A DNA stretch of 64,000 nucleotides from Methylocapsa aurea (GCF_000746085.1 NZ_JQKO01000014.1:52174-116173); one strand, 5' to 3'. Numbered from the stretch's first letter, positions 30,118 to 39,637 are shown. Numbers and translations are program-made. The notes: generated from the sequence alone by a model not told the origin.

Positions 30118-31349
30118 GGCGCCGCCTCCGCGCCGGTCATGCCGGCGAGCGCCGCCCTGAGGTTGCTTTCGGCGTCGATCAGGAAATTGGCCGAGACGAC
30201 GATCCTTTCGCCTGGCTCCAAGCCTTGCAAGATCTCGACGAGACCGGCGCCGCGCGCTCCGACCTTGACCTCTCTCGGCTCGAAACGGCCCTCGCCCTTA
30301 TCGAGGATGACAATTCGCCGCGCGCCGGCATCGATCACGGCGCTGTCGGGAGCGGCGACGACCGGATGCGGCGATCCCGTCGCGATCTCGACCTCGGCAT
30401 ACATATCGGGCAGCAGGAGCCCGTCCGGATTGGCGATCTCGATGCGCGCGCGGGTGGTTCGCGTCGCGCTGTTGACCTGCGGATAGATGAGGCCGACGCG
30501 GCCGCTGAAGGTCCGATCAGGCAGACCACGCACCCGGATCGCGGCCGAGGCGCCGGTCCGGACCAAGCTCAATTCATGTTCGGGCACGTCGGCGAGGACC
30601 CAGATCGTCGAAAGGTCGGCGATGCGGAAAAGCACGTCGCCGGCCGCCGCCTTCATGCCTTCGACGGCGTTGCGCTCGAGCACGACGCCATCGCGCGGCG
30701 CGCTCCAGCCGATCGAATGAATGACCTTGCGGGAGCGCTGCATGTCCTCGATCGCTTCGGCTGGAACATTGAGATTTTCGAGACGGCGCCTTGCGCCTTC
30801 GAACGCGCTGTTTGAGACAAACTGAGCCGACGCCGACAGGATTTCCTGAGAGTGGAGATGCATCAGAACCTGCCCCTTGCGGACCCGGTCGCCGGTGGTG
30901 ACATTTTCGACGTGGTCGATGAAGGACTCGGACCTTGTCGAAACAATCGAAACTCTTCGTTCGTCAAGCTGCACCGAGCCCGGCGCGCGCAAGGGACGCA
31001 TGATCACTCGCTTGGCGACGATTTCGGAACGGACCCCGCTGCGCTGCAGCTTGCCCGGCGAGAGCTTGATGATGGACCCCTCCTCGTCCTCGCCGTCGAA
31101 GACGGGGACATAGTCCATTCCCATCGAATCCTTCTTCGGCTCCGGCGAGATATCGGGCAGGCCCATCGGATTGCGGTAATAGAGGATGCGCCGCTTGGAT
31201 TCGCTTGCCTCCGGCTTGCTCGCAGTTCGCTGCGGTTCCGCGTGGTCGGGGATGGCGAGACTCTGAGGGCTGTGGCGACCCGCAAAATAGCCGCCCGCCG
31301 TCGAGAGGACGGCGGCGAGGGCGAGGCTTGTCCAGCCCGGCGCCCTCAT
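30114..31349 (-). CDS. cusB: CusB-type periplasmic adaptor of the copper/silver pump
   Basis: The protein has 411 residues from ATG 31349, with AGGAG seven bases upstream (the frame runs further up but without conserved content). An N-terminal membrane anchor (ALAAVLSTAGGYFAGRH) is followed by the CusB metal-binding segment YYRNPMGLPDISPEPKKDSM GMDYVP, whose methionines bind Cu+/Ag+. The lipoyl/hairpin/barrel domains of membrane fusion proteins come next. It links CusA to the outer-membrane channel and hands metal to CusA. It is translated together with cusA (overlapping stop and start). Confidence 0.92.
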   Translation of the reverse strand: MRAPGWTSLALAAVLSTAGGYFAGRHSPQSLAIPDHAEPQRTASKPEASESKRRILYYRNPMGLPDISPEPKKDSMGMDYVPVFDGEDEEGSIIKLSPGKLQRSGVRSEIVAKRVIMRPLRAPGSVQLDERRVSIVSTRSESFIDHVENVTTGDRVRKGQVLMHLHSQEILSASAQFVSNSAFEGARRRLENLNVPAEAIEDMQRSRKVIHSIGWSAPRDGVVLERNAVEGMKAAAGDVLFRIADLSTIWVLADVPEHELSLVRTGASAAIRVRGLPDRTFSGRVGLIYPQVNSATRTTRARIEIANPDGLLLPDMYAEVEIATGSPHPVVAAPDSAVIDAGARRIVILDKGEGRFEPREVKVGARGAGLVEILQGLEPGERIVVSANFLIDAESNLRAALAGMTGAEAAP

Positions 31350-31570
31350 AGCAAAGCTCCTGTCCCCTGAGGGCAACCGATTGAGCGAGCGAGACGGAGC
31401 GGCGCCGCGGCGGCGCACCTTTTTTGGAAGTGATTCATGGTTTGATGATCCTGGAGCCATCGTTCGGCCGCGCTTCGCGCGCGCCAAATGTCATGGTTGA
31501 AGCCATGCGACGCCCGAGCGGCGGCGGGAAAACCGCATCGAGGCGGCCGGCGGGAATGCCGGCGATGGAC

Positions 31571-31918
31571 CTAGGATCTAGGGGGGCGGGGGATAGGCGC
31601 TTCGGTCAAGCCGCGCCGCTCCGCGTCATCATGCGGAACGATCACATCGGAGCAACTGGGCAAGACGACGCGTGAAGTCGAGTCGGCCGGAGCGGCTTGG
31701 AGCCAATTGGCCGCGCAGGCGGCCATCAGCGGACATTTTTTCTGGCAATCGGGCGACGGCGGATTGCCATGCCCATCGCAGTGCATGCCCTGCGCCATAA
31801 CCGTCGTTGGGGCAGCCGTTGTCACATAGGCCGCCGCGGGGACGGCGAATGGCCAAGCAATGAGGCCTACTACAGCGAGGATCGGCAGCAGGCGGCGGAG
31901 AGCGGACCAGATTTGCAC
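31571..31918 (-). CDS. Small secreted Cys/His/Met-rich protein upstream of cusBA
   Basis: The protein has about 115 residues from GTG 31918 (AGGATG upstream); longer starts exist. A signal peptide (RRLLPILAVVGLIAWPFAVP, ending AAAY) is followed by MAQGMHCDGHGN, DCQKKCPLMAACAANW and a further cysteine. Repeated Met/Cys/His near a Cus pump suggests a periplasmic copper-binding helper, but this is an inference from composition and place. It is on the same strand as cusBA, 220 bases upstream of cusB. Confidence 0.5.
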   Translation of the reverse strand: MQIWSALRRLLPILAVVGLIAWPFAVPAAAYVTTAAPTTVMAQGMHCDGHGNPPSPDCQKKCPLMAACAANWLQAAPADSTSRVVLPSCSDVIVPHDDAERRGLTEAPIPRPPRS

Positions 31919-31986
31919 GCTTTCATCCTGGCATGATTCATCCTGCAAGAAAAGAGTCCCGCGCGCTGGACCATAATCCGGAGGCG

Positions 31987-32277
31987 TCAAGTTCCTGTGC
32001 GGGGCCCTCTCCAGCGACGCCGAAAATAGCGGCTCAGCCGCCGGGTCTGGCGGGTCAACGGACGCAAAAGGCGCCCGGCCACGGGAATGTCGACCGCGAG
32101 GATCGCCAGTCCGAGCGGCAACATCCAAAAGCCCACCAGCGGCAGAAAGCCAACCAATCCTCCCAGCGTCAGCGTCGCGCCGACCGGTATTCGCGCGAGG
32201 CGCCACTGAGGCTCCTTGAGGCGCTGCAGCAGACGCCGGCTTCGACTCGTTGCCGGCTTGTCAACAGGGCTATCCAT
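31987..32277 (-). CDS. Small membrane protein of PGPGW-like type
   Basis: The protein has 96 residues from ATG 32277; the frame is open further upstream. A single conserved-looking block RIPVGATLTLGGLVGFLPLV GFWMLPLGLAILAVDIP forms two membrane segments and is followed by a basic tail. Similar small proteins of unknown function are widespread in proteobacteria near metal or stress genes. It precedes the secreted Cys-rich gene and may share its promoter. Confidence 0.5.
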   Translation of the reverse strand: MDSPVDKPATSRSRRLLQRLKEPQWRLARIPVGATLTLGGLVGFLPLVGFWMLPLGLAILAVDIPVAGRLLRPLTRQTRRLSRYFRRRWRGPRTGT

Positions 32278-32463
32278 CTCGGGGCCTCGTACTCCGCCTT
32301 GGGCGCTCCAAAGCCATAGCCGCGACGGCTGGGCCGAAGGCTTCAGCCGATCGGAGGCCCTGGGCGACATATGCCGTGCGGATCAATAATATCCAGACCT
32401 TGTGTTGGCGGCTCTGTCATCAAAATAGCCTAATCAAGCGAGCGCAAACCAGACGGTGATGTC

Positions 32464-33543
32464 ATGAATGAAGACGTTTCGGCGGATCAGCCCGCCCGAG
32501 CCTGGACCCTCTGGGGGCTGAGAAGCTGGACCCAGGCGGTGGTCCTGTCGGCGGCGACCGGCGTCGCAATCTACGTTTGTTATCTGCTCGCCCTGCCATT
32601 CCTGCCCGCTTTGACTTGGGCGCTGGCGCTGGCGATTCTGTTCGCGCCGGCGCATCGAGCGCTCGAATTGACGCTGAAGCGGCCCAACCTCGCGGCGATA
32701 ATCTGCGTTGTGATGGCGGCGCTGATCGTCGTCGCCCCCGCGACCTTCGTCGCCGAACGGCTCGTCAATGAAGCCGCCAAGGGCGCGGCCATCGTTCAGG
32801 CGCAAGCCGAGTCGGGCGCATGGCGGCGCGCCATCGAGGCGCATCCGCGGCTTGCGCCCATCGACCAGTGGATCGAAAAGCAGATCAACCTCCCAGCGAT
32901 TTTCGGAAACGTCGCGTCCTGGCTCACGAACACGGGCGCGTCCTTTGTTCGCGGGTCTGTGGTTCAACTCGCCGGCCTTCTGCTGACATTCTACCTCTTG
33001 TTCTATTTTCTCCGCGATCGGAGCCTGGCGCTCAATGAGCTGAGACGCCTATCGCCCTTATCCCAGGCGGAGATGGACCAACTCCTCGGCAAGATCGCGG
33101 ACACCGTGTACGCCACGACCTATGGCACGGTGGTCGTCGCTTGCGTGCAGGGTGCGCTGGGCGGTCTGATGTTTTGGTGGCTCGGCCTTCCAACGCCAGC
33201 GCTCTGGGGCCTTGTCATGGGCTTGCTGGCGATCGTGCCGGTCTTGGGCGCCTTCATCGTCTGGATTCCGGCGACGATTATCTTGGCGCTCGAAGGCAAT
33301 TGGTCGAACGCCATCATCCTTGGCGTGTGGGGCGGGGTGGTCGTCAGCGGCATCGACAACCTCCTTTATCCGATGCTGATCGGGGACCGTCTCAAACTCC
33401 ATACTGTGCCAGCGTTCATTTCCCTGATCGGCGGGCTGAGCCTGTTTGGCGCCTCCGGCCTCATCCTTGGGCCTATTGCCGTGACGATCGCCACGTCGCT
33501 TCTCGACGTCTGGCGAACGCGGATTGCGGAAGCGCGAGAATGA
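32464..33543 (+). CDS. AI-2E family transporter (YdiK/PerM type)
   Basis: The protein has 359 residues with seven to eight membrane segments, a large extracytoplasmic loop with EAHPRLAPIDQWIEKQINLP, and the family hallmarks GLPTPALWGLVMGLLAIVPV LG, LGVWGGVVVSGIDNLLYPML and a C-terminal GPIAVTIATSLL. Despite the family name most members are ion or solute antiporters, not autoinducer-2 exporters. Its stop overlaps the start of the P-type ATPase fusion (ATGA), so the two are translationally coupled and may work together. Confidence 0.88.
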   Translation: MNEDVSADQPARAWTLWGLRSWTQAVVLSAATGVAIYVCYLLALPFLPALTWALALAILFAPAHRALELTLKRPNLAAIICVVMAALIVVAPATFVAERLVNEAAKGAAIVQAQAESGAWRRAIEAHPRLAPIDQWIEKQINLPAIFGNVASWLTNTGASFVRGSVVQLAGLLLTFYLLFYFLRDRSLALNELRRLSPLSQAEMDQLLGKIADTVYATTYGTVVVACVQGALGGLMFWWLGLPTPALWGLVMGLLAIVPVLGAFIVWIPATIILALEGNWSNAIILGVWGGVVVSGIDNLLYPMLIGDRLKLHTVPAFISLIGGLSLFGASGLILGPIAVTIATSLLDVWRTRIAEARE

Positions 33544-36500
33544 ATAAGGCGCCGTCCGGCCTATCGAAGCGCCTGCCCTGGCATTGTGGAACGTCCGCTG
33601 AGGCGCTCGAACGGCTGGGCGCTTCGGCGATCGGATTGACCGCCGCGGAAGCTCGGACCCGGCTCGCAAGGCACGGCAAGAACCTCCTGAAGGAGGCCAA
33701 GCCGATCAGCCCCTGGGCGATCTTCTTCGCTCAATTCAAGAGCGTCGTGGTCTGGATCCTGATCGGCGCCTGCGCCGTTTCCGCCATGCTCGGCGAGGCG
33801 CTCGACGCATTCGCAATTCTGGCCATCGTCGGCCTCAACGCGGTGGTTGGCTTCATCCAAGAGTTCAGCGCCGAGAAGTCGATCGCCGCATTGCAGAAAA
33901 TGACGGCGCCCCAGGCGAAGGTTTGGCGCGACGGCGCGGTGACGACCCTCGCGGCGGCAGACATCGTTCCGGGGGACATTCTCGAGATTGAGTCCGGCGA
34001 TCTCGTCGCCGCCGACGCTCGGTTGTTGAGCGCCTCGCAGCTCGCTTGCGTCGAAGCCACGTTGACCGGCGAGTCCGAGGCTGTTGCGAAACGCGCAAGC
34101 GTATTGGACCAAGCCGAACTTCCGATCGGCGACCGGGAGAACATGATTTTCATGGGCGCGAGCGTGGCCGCCGGATCCGGTCGCGCGGTCGTGGTCGCCA
34201 CCGCGATGCAGACCGAAATCGGCGCCATAGCAACCCTCGTCAGCGAAGCCGGCGGCAAGGAAGAAACCCCGCTCCAGCGAAAGCTCGAAAGCTTTGGCCG
34301 CATTCTCCTGTGGGCGACGCTCGCGATCGTCGTGCTGCTGTTTGGCCTTGGACTGGCGCGTGGGACGCCAATCCTCGAGCTCTTCCTAACTTCGGTCAGT
34401 CTCGCCGTAGCAGCCTTGCCGGAGAGCCTGCCGGCGGTCGTCACAGCGGCGCTTTCCCTTGGCGTGATGCGGATGTCCCGGCGGCGCGCGCTGGTGCGGC
34501 GATTGGCTTCCGTGGAAACGCTTGGTTCGACGAATGTCATATGCACGGACAAGACCGGGACGCTGACCGTCGGCGAAATGACTGTTCGGGCGCTGTTTGT
34601 CGCGGGCAGGATCTATGAAGTCACCGGCGAAGGTTACGGCCTTGAAGGCGAGACGCGCTTTGAAGGCGAGGCGACCGGCGAGGACGACGCCGCGCGATTG
34701 CGGCGGATGGCCGAAATCCTGATAGGCTGCAACAACGCCCATCTCGAATTGGACAATGGCGCTTGGAAGGTCATCGGCGATCCGACGGAGGGCGCCCTTC
34801 TTTCGGCCGGCTACAAAGCCGGCGGCCGCAAGCAGGACATCGAGCGGGACTTGCCGAGGCGCTGCGAGATCCCATTCGACTCCAACCGCAAGCGCCATTC
34901 GGTCTTGCGTCTGCTCCCCGACGGACGCGAGCGCGTTCTGGTCAACGGTGCCCCGGAATTGCTGCTGTCCCGCTGCTCCTACATCTACAGCGATGCGGGC
35001 GTGCGGCCGATAACCGATGCGGACCGGGCGCAACTCGCCGAACAAAATGCAACGCTCGCCGGGAAGGCGCTGCGCGTTCTTGGATCGGCGTTTCGCGATG
35101 TCGACCCCCTGCCGCCCGATCGGCTCACCGCGGAAAACGTCGAGCGCGACCTTGTTTTCGTCGGCCTGTCGGGGCTGTACGACCCGCCGCGACCCGAAGC
35201 CAAAGAGGCCGTGGCCAAATGCCATGCCGCCGGCATTCGGGTGGTGATGATCACCGGCGACCAGCCGCGCACCGCGATTGCGATTGCCCGCGAACTGGGC
35301 ATCTCCAAGGACGCGAAAGCGCTGTCGGGCGTCGAACTGGATCAGCTGACCGACGACATGCTCCGCGAACGCGTGCCCAGCATTTCCGTTTACGCCCGCG
35401 TCAGCGCCGAACACAAGCTCCGCATCGTTAGGGCCTGGCAGGCGAATGACGCCATCGTGGCAATGACCGGCGATGGCGTGAACGACGCTCCCGCGATCAA
35501 GGGCGCCGATATCGGAATCGCGATGGGCCGGGGCGGCGCCGAGGCGACGAAGGAGGCCTCGGACATGATCCTCACCGACGACAACTTCGCGACCATCGTC
35601 GCCGCCGTCGAAGAAGGCCGTGGAATTTACGACAATATCCGAAAGACGCTTCACTACCTGCTTGCCGGCAATACCGGCGAACTGATGCTGATGACGGTTT
35701 GCGTCCTCATCGGCCTGCCTGCGCCGCTGCTCCCGATCCATCTGCTCTGGATCAATCTCGTCACCGACGGACTTCCCGCGCTGTCGCTGGCGGCCGACCG
35801 GGTCGATCCCGAGGTCATGAAACAGCGTCCGCGCGCCAGGCGCGAGCGCATCGTCGACGGCGGCTTTATCGGCAGGATGCTCCTGACCGGCGCGCTGACC
35901 GCAGGCGTGTCTTTCGCAGCCTATCTCTATGCGCTCAAGTCCGGGACGCCGGAACTGGCGCAAACCTATGCGTTCTCGGCGCTTGTCTTCGCCGAACTTC
36001 TCCGCGCTCTGGGCGCGCGCAGCGAGACCCGCACCCTCTGGCGCATGAACATGCGCTCAAACGTCAATTTGCTCGCCGCGATCGCCGCCCCAATCATCAT
36101 CCAGATGGGCATTCAACATAATGAACTGCTCGCAACGTTCTTTGGAACGAAGCTGATATCCTACAGAGAGGGGCTCTTTTTGCTGGCGGCCTCCGCTCTC
36201 CCCCTGTTCGTGCTCGAGGTCGTCAAGACCTTGTCTGGTCCTGCCCCGGCGCCCACGGGCGCCGGGGCGGCGGCGCGCGATGTGGGTGCGCCACCGTGCG
36301 CTCCTCAACCTGTCGCCAAAGCCAGCTGCAACGGGGCTTGGCGTTGGCGAGCAGCGGCGGGCGCGTTCGCGCTTCTGGCGCTCGGAAGCGGATGGCTTAC
36401 TTGGTCCTTGTACGGCGGCGGGGTTCGCTACCTGACGCAGAAGGCCGAGCGCGGCTCAGTCGTCCGTGTCGTGACCGCGAGCGGCGTCGTCAATCCGATA

Positions 36501-37493
36501 GCCGTCGCCCCGGTCGTCGCTCATGTTCCCGGCGTGATCCAGGCGCTCTCTTGCGACCGCGAAACGAAAGTGGCGAAGGGCCAACTCTGCGCGAAAATCG
36601 ACCCGCGTCCCTATCAACTCATCGTCGATCGCGATAAGGCGGATCTTGCGGCGGCCGAGGCCCGGCTCGCCAAGGACAAAGCCGATCTCGCCCAGGCAAA
36701 AGCGGGCTTCGTCCGGAAGGAGGCGATGGCGAAACGCCGGGCAATCTCGGGGAGCGCGCTGAAGGCGGCGCGCAAGGCCTATGCGCGGGCCGAGGCGGGG
36801 GCAAGACGTCGAACAAGACTTGGCGAGGCTTTGCTTGCGGAGCGTCAAGCGGCGCTTGAGGCCGCCGAGATCAACCTTGCCCATGCCGATATTGTCGCGC
36901 CCGTCGCAGGAATCGTGGTCGCGCGCAAAGTTGAAATAGGCCAGACGGTCACGGCAGGAACAGAGACGCCGCTCTTTCTGATCGCCACGGATCTCACTCT
37001 GATGCAAGTCGAAGCGAAGCTCGGCGAGAGCGACATCGGCGCCGTCAAGCTCGGCGACAAAGCGGCGCTCTCGGTCGAATCCCTTCCCGGCCATCTCTTC
37101 GCGGGAGAGGTCAGCCGCATCCTGCCACCGCCGCAAACCATCCCGAATATCGCCGCTTATGATGTTGCGATCAGCGCGCCCAATCCCGACCTGTTGCTGG
37201 AGCCCGGCATGATGGCGACGGCGCGGGTCGTAGTCGGCAGGCGCGACGACGTTCTGCGCGCGCCGCAACAGGCGTTGCGCTATTCGCCGAGCAGCCGCGC
37301 GGCTTCAACGGACGCCGGACGGGGCGCTGCCCCAGAGGGCGGATCGCGGCTGTGGGTTTTGCGCGATGGAAAGCCGACGGCGATCTCGGTCGAGATCGGC
37401 CTCAGCGACGGCGCCTATGCCGAAATCGTCAAGGGCGATCTGCGGCAGGCCGACGAATTGATCGTCGGCGAAAGCCGCAGCATTTGGAAATGA
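33540..37493 (+). CDS. P2-type cation ATPase fused to a HlyD/MacA-like periplasmic adaptor
   Basis: One continuous frame encodes 1317 residues. Residues 1 to about 890 form a complete P2-type ATPase: N-terminal cation-ATPase domain (LGASAIGLTAAEARTRLARH), actuator TGES (T176), PESLPAVV in membrane segment 4, phosphorylation motif DKTGTLT (D337), hinge TGDGVND (643-649) and NLVTDGLPALSLAADRVDPE in segment 6, typical of Ca2+/Mn2+-type pumps. A Pro/Ala linker (about 892-925) leads to an extra membrane helix (about 935-955), then a full membrane-fusion protein: EKAERGSVV-like beta segment, VAPVVAHVPGVIQALS lipoyl half, a coiled coil rich in KDKADLAQAKAG, the second lipoyl half DIVAPVAGIVVARKVEIGQT and the barrel. 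Topology is consistent: ATPase C terminus inside, adaptor outside. No MacB-type ABC gene follows. Confidence 0.85.
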   Translation: MNKAPSGLSKRLPWHCGTSAEALERLGASAIGLTAAEARTRLARHGKNLLKEAKPISPWAIFFAQFKSVVVWILIGACAVSAMLGEALDAFAILAIVGLNAVVGFIQEFSAEKSIAALQKMTAPQAKVWRDGAVTTLAAADIVPGDILEIESGDLVAADARLLSASQLACVEATLTGESEAVAKRASVLDQAELPIGDRENMIFMGASVAAGSGRAVVVATAMQTEIGAIATLVSEAGGKEETPLQRKLESFGRILLWATLAIVVLLFGLGLARGTPILELFLTSVSLAVAALPESLPAVVTAALSLGVMRMSRRRALVRRLASVETLGSTNVICTDKTGTLTVGEMTVRALFVAGRIYEVTGEGYGLEGETRFEGEATGEDDAARLRRMAEILIGCNNAHLELDNGAWKVIGDPTEGALLSAGYKAGGRKQDIERDLPRRCEIPFDSNRKRHSVLRLLPDGRERVLVNGAPELLLSRCSYIYSDAGVRPITDADRAQLAEQNATLAGKALRVLGSAFRDVDPLPPDRLTAENVERDLVFVGLSGLYDPPRPEAKEAVAKCHAAGIRVVMITGDQPRTAIAIARELGISKDAKALSGVELDQLTDDMLRERVPSISVYARVSAEHKLRIVRAWQANDAIVAMTGDGVNDAPAIKGADIGIAMGRGGAEATKEASDMILTDDNFATIVAAVEEGRGIYDNIRKTLHYLLAGNTGELMLMTVCVLIGLPAPLLPIHLLWINLVTDGLPALSLAADRVDPEVMKQRPRARRERIVDGGFIGRMLLTGALTAGVSFAAYLYALKSGTPELAQTYAFSALVFAELLRALGARSETRTLWRMNMRSNVNLLAAIAAPIIIQMGIQHNELLATFFGTKLISYREGLFLLAASALPLFVLEVVKTLSGPAPAPTGAGAAARDVGAPPCAPQPVAKASCNGAWRWRAAAGAFALLALGSGWLTWSLYGGGVRYLTQKAERGSVVRVVTASGVVNPIAVAPVVAHVPGVIQALSCDRETKVAKGQLCAKIDPRPYQLIVDRDKADLAAAEARLAKDKADLAQAKAGFVRKEAMAKRRAISGSALKAARKAYARAEAGARRRTRLGEALLAERQAALEAAEINLAHADIVAPVAGIVVARKVEIGQTVTAGTETPLFLIATDLTLMQVEAKLGESDIGAVKLGDKAALSVESLPGHLFAGEVSRILPPPQTIPNIAAYDVAISAPNPDLLLEPGMMATARVVVGRRDDVLRAPQQALRYSPSSRAASTDAGRGAAPEGGSRLWVLRDGKPTAISVEIGLSDGAYAEIVKGDLRQADELIVGESRSIWK

Positions 37494-37508
37494 GTCGCCG
37501 CCGCCCCG

Positions 37509-37928
37509 TTACGAGGGCGATTGCCGAGAGCGGGTCTTTGGCAAAGACCACTTGCCGTCGGCGCCCTTGACAAGGCCACGCTTCTTCAATGCTTGAAGCG
37601 AAAACGAGATCGTTCGATTGGTGATGTCTCGGCCAGTCGCCTTGATCAGATCGGCGATCTCGCCGACCGAAAGGGCGCCATGCTGACCCAGCACATTGGC
37701 GATCGCGGCGCCGATGGTCTGGCGCGCCGCGCCCTCCTCGCTCGGCTCCGGCTTTTCTGTGGGCTTTTCGGCAGGCTTGCGTTTTGGCTTGGGGCCCGGC
37801 GCGAGTCTTGTCTTTCGCGCTGGAGGTTTTTCAAGAGCCTGGAGCTCGCGCTCGGCGATGCGAAGATCGGCGATCTTGGCTTCCAGTTCGGCGATTTTTG
37901 TGCGGATGAGTTCGATTGAAGTGTCCAT
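37509..37928 (-). CDS. Coiled-coil winged-helix protein
   Basis: The protein has 139 residues. Residues 1-35 form a short coiled coil (IELIRTKIAELEAKIADLRI), a lysine/proline-rich linker follows, and the last 60 residues form a winged helix (LGQHGALSVGEIADLIKATG ... ISFSLQALKKRGLVKGADGK). This build suits a small dimeric or oligomeric DNA-binding regulator. It is convergent with the ATPase-adaptor gene, with 15 bases between stops; whether it controls that operon is not visible. Confidence 0.6.
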   Translation of the reverse strand: MDTSIELIRTKIAELEAKIADLRIAERELQALEKPPARKTRLAPGPKPKRKPAEKPTEKPEPSEEGAARQTIGAAIANVLGQHGALSVGEIADLIKATGRDITNRTISFSLQALKKRGLVKGADGKWSLPKTRSRQSPS

Positions 37929-39141
37929 GATTCCATTATTTATCGAGACAATTAGGGTTTGTCACTACCGCTTTTTGCACAACCACCCAACTTGCGCGTG
38001 TGGCCACATTTTCCGACGATGCATCAGGCGTCCGCAGCGAGGCGACCGAACCTCTGACGAACGCCTTTCTCAAAAGCCGTGGCTCGGGCGCGATATCACT
38101 TACTACAACCGCGAGCGGCGCCTACTTGTCCACAGGGCTCTGTGATTGCCGGCGCCGCAAACCACACCCGGCTTCCGAGGGGAGGCCGCCTTCAGCTGAC
38201 ACTACGCGGACAATCCCCTTTATCAATGACGGCAAACGTTTTGCGGCGCCTATAACGCCCGAGTCCGTGCGGTTGCCTGGACGAGTAGGCCGATTTCCGC
38301 TGCAAGGATTTATCCGAATCCGCTGGAGGTCCTAACAGCGTCATCGCCTCCGGCGCTTTGCCCTCTCCAATTCTTTCAGATGGATTCAACGCGCCGGGCG
38401 ACACATCCGGCGACCACCGGTCGACCCAACCGGTGGTCGCCGAGCGGGTCGATCTAAATGAAGCGCCTCAAGTTGCGGCTCGACATAGCTGTCTGCTCCC
38501 AGTGGCGCGCGCAGAGCGAATGGCGTCCGGACTGTGAAAACATTTTCGGTCAGGCTTCGCTCCAATATCTCCTACGGGAGGCTTCTGGTCCCGACCGTTA
38601 GGGATTCGCCTGGCCCCGCGATGAGGGTGGATTCCCTGTGCAGAAAAAGATGCGCGAAAGGGCGAAGCAGGCGGGTGACTAGAGCGCGAAGCGGCTCCAG
38701 AGCCGGCGGTGCGATCTGATCTGCTCCTTCGCAACTAGAGCATTTTCGAGCGAAGTGGATGCCGGTTCGCGTTAAGAAAAACAACAAAACAAAGACAACC
38801 TGCTTTCTGATTTCGCGGAAATTGGAAGCGCTCTAAAGAGGTATATAGAAACAACTCCGATAAACTAGCTGACGCAAGATTAATACCCACGTAGAGCTGT
38901 CAGCGGAATGGCCGGGTCGATCTCTTTTATTTGCTTGAAGACTGACGGATCGCGCCTGTTCCCAGGCAATCGGCAAATGCTCTGCTTGACCTTATTTCTT
39001 CTCCCACGCGACAGGCGGTACGCGCCTTGAATAAATCCCGGACAATGCCAATTGAGCGGGGGCGCACCTTTACGGCAGGTTCATCAATATTCGACGATGA
39101 GGTCAAGCGAGGCGCGCCGCCGCCTGGAAAGGGAGATGGAT
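37929..39141. other. Long non-coding stretch with a dispersed repeat
   Basis: No convincing gene lies in these 1.2 kb. A family B repeat occupies 38735-38836. Palindromes include ACCACCGGT/ACCGGTGGT near 38414-38435 (CCGGCGACCACCGG and its partner). The stretch probably separates two gene regions and holds decayed sequence. Confidence 0.45.
38735..38836. repeat. Dispersed repeat family B, copy 1
   Basis: The copy reads CTAGAGCATTTTCGAGCGAA, GTGGATGCCGGTTCGCG, an A-rich stretch, CTGCTTTCTGATT and ends in GAAGCGCTCTAAA. The reverse complement of 42879-42982 matches it throughout with a few changes. No coding content. Confidence 0.8.
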
Positions 39142-39420
39142 CATGAGGATATATCGAGCCATCGGGTTCAGCGCGGCGATTGCGCTGGCGCAGACGGCAA
39201 GCGCTGAACCGGCACCTTCGCGGCGCGGCGCAGTTCGCCAACCCGCTCAGACCGGGAGCGACTATTACACCCGACGATAAAGGACGCCGCCGGGACCCCG
39301 ACGCCTATTTTGCAGATTCCCGGCAATGTCGTGGTTGTCCCGCAGCAGGTGATCCAAGATCAGCAGGCCATAACGGTTTGCGACGCTCTGAGAAATGTCA
39401 GCGGCGTCACGTGCCGATAG
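39142..39420 (+). pseudogene. TonB-dependent receptor remnant (signal peptide and start of plug)
   Basis: ATG 39142 opens a signal-peptide-like start (MRIYRAIGFSAAIALAQTAS AEP) that stops at TAA 39277-39279 after 45 residues. A shifted frame continues immediately with TPILQIPGNVVVVPQQVIQD QQAITVCDALRNVSGVT, which is the beginning of a TonB-receptor plug domain, then stops at TAG near 39420. The remaining plug and barrel are missing. This is a frameshifted and truncated siderophore receptor next to the functional receptor region. Confidence 0.75.
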
Positions 39421-39637
39421 AATGTTTGGATCGCCGCTGCGGCCGGACCCCAAGGCTGTTTTGACGATAGGCATCCGAAGAGATCGCAGAAAATGAATTT
39501 GAGATCGTCGGCGCAAGCCAGTCTGGAATTGATCTAATATACTGATATCATGAAATAATTGCTTTCTCCAGGGCTCGGTTGGCGCCATGATGTTTGCGCT
39601 GCGGCAATCATCATAGTCAAACAGGCCCATCGCAAGA

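Noticed and set aside
33141..33539. Upstream extension of the ATPase-adaptor frame into the AI-2E transporter gene
   Set aside because: The ATPase N-terminal domain begins at 33540 with an ATGA overlap; the upstream part is an out-of-frame shadow of the transporter.
32464..33543. Quorum-sensing exporter on the strength of the AI-2E family name
   Set aside because: Most family members transport ions or other solutes, and no luxS or related gene is present.
38000..38335. A 111-codon frame in the long gap after the winged-helix gene
   Set aside because: No ribosome-binding site, no domain, and composition unlike the neighbouring genes.
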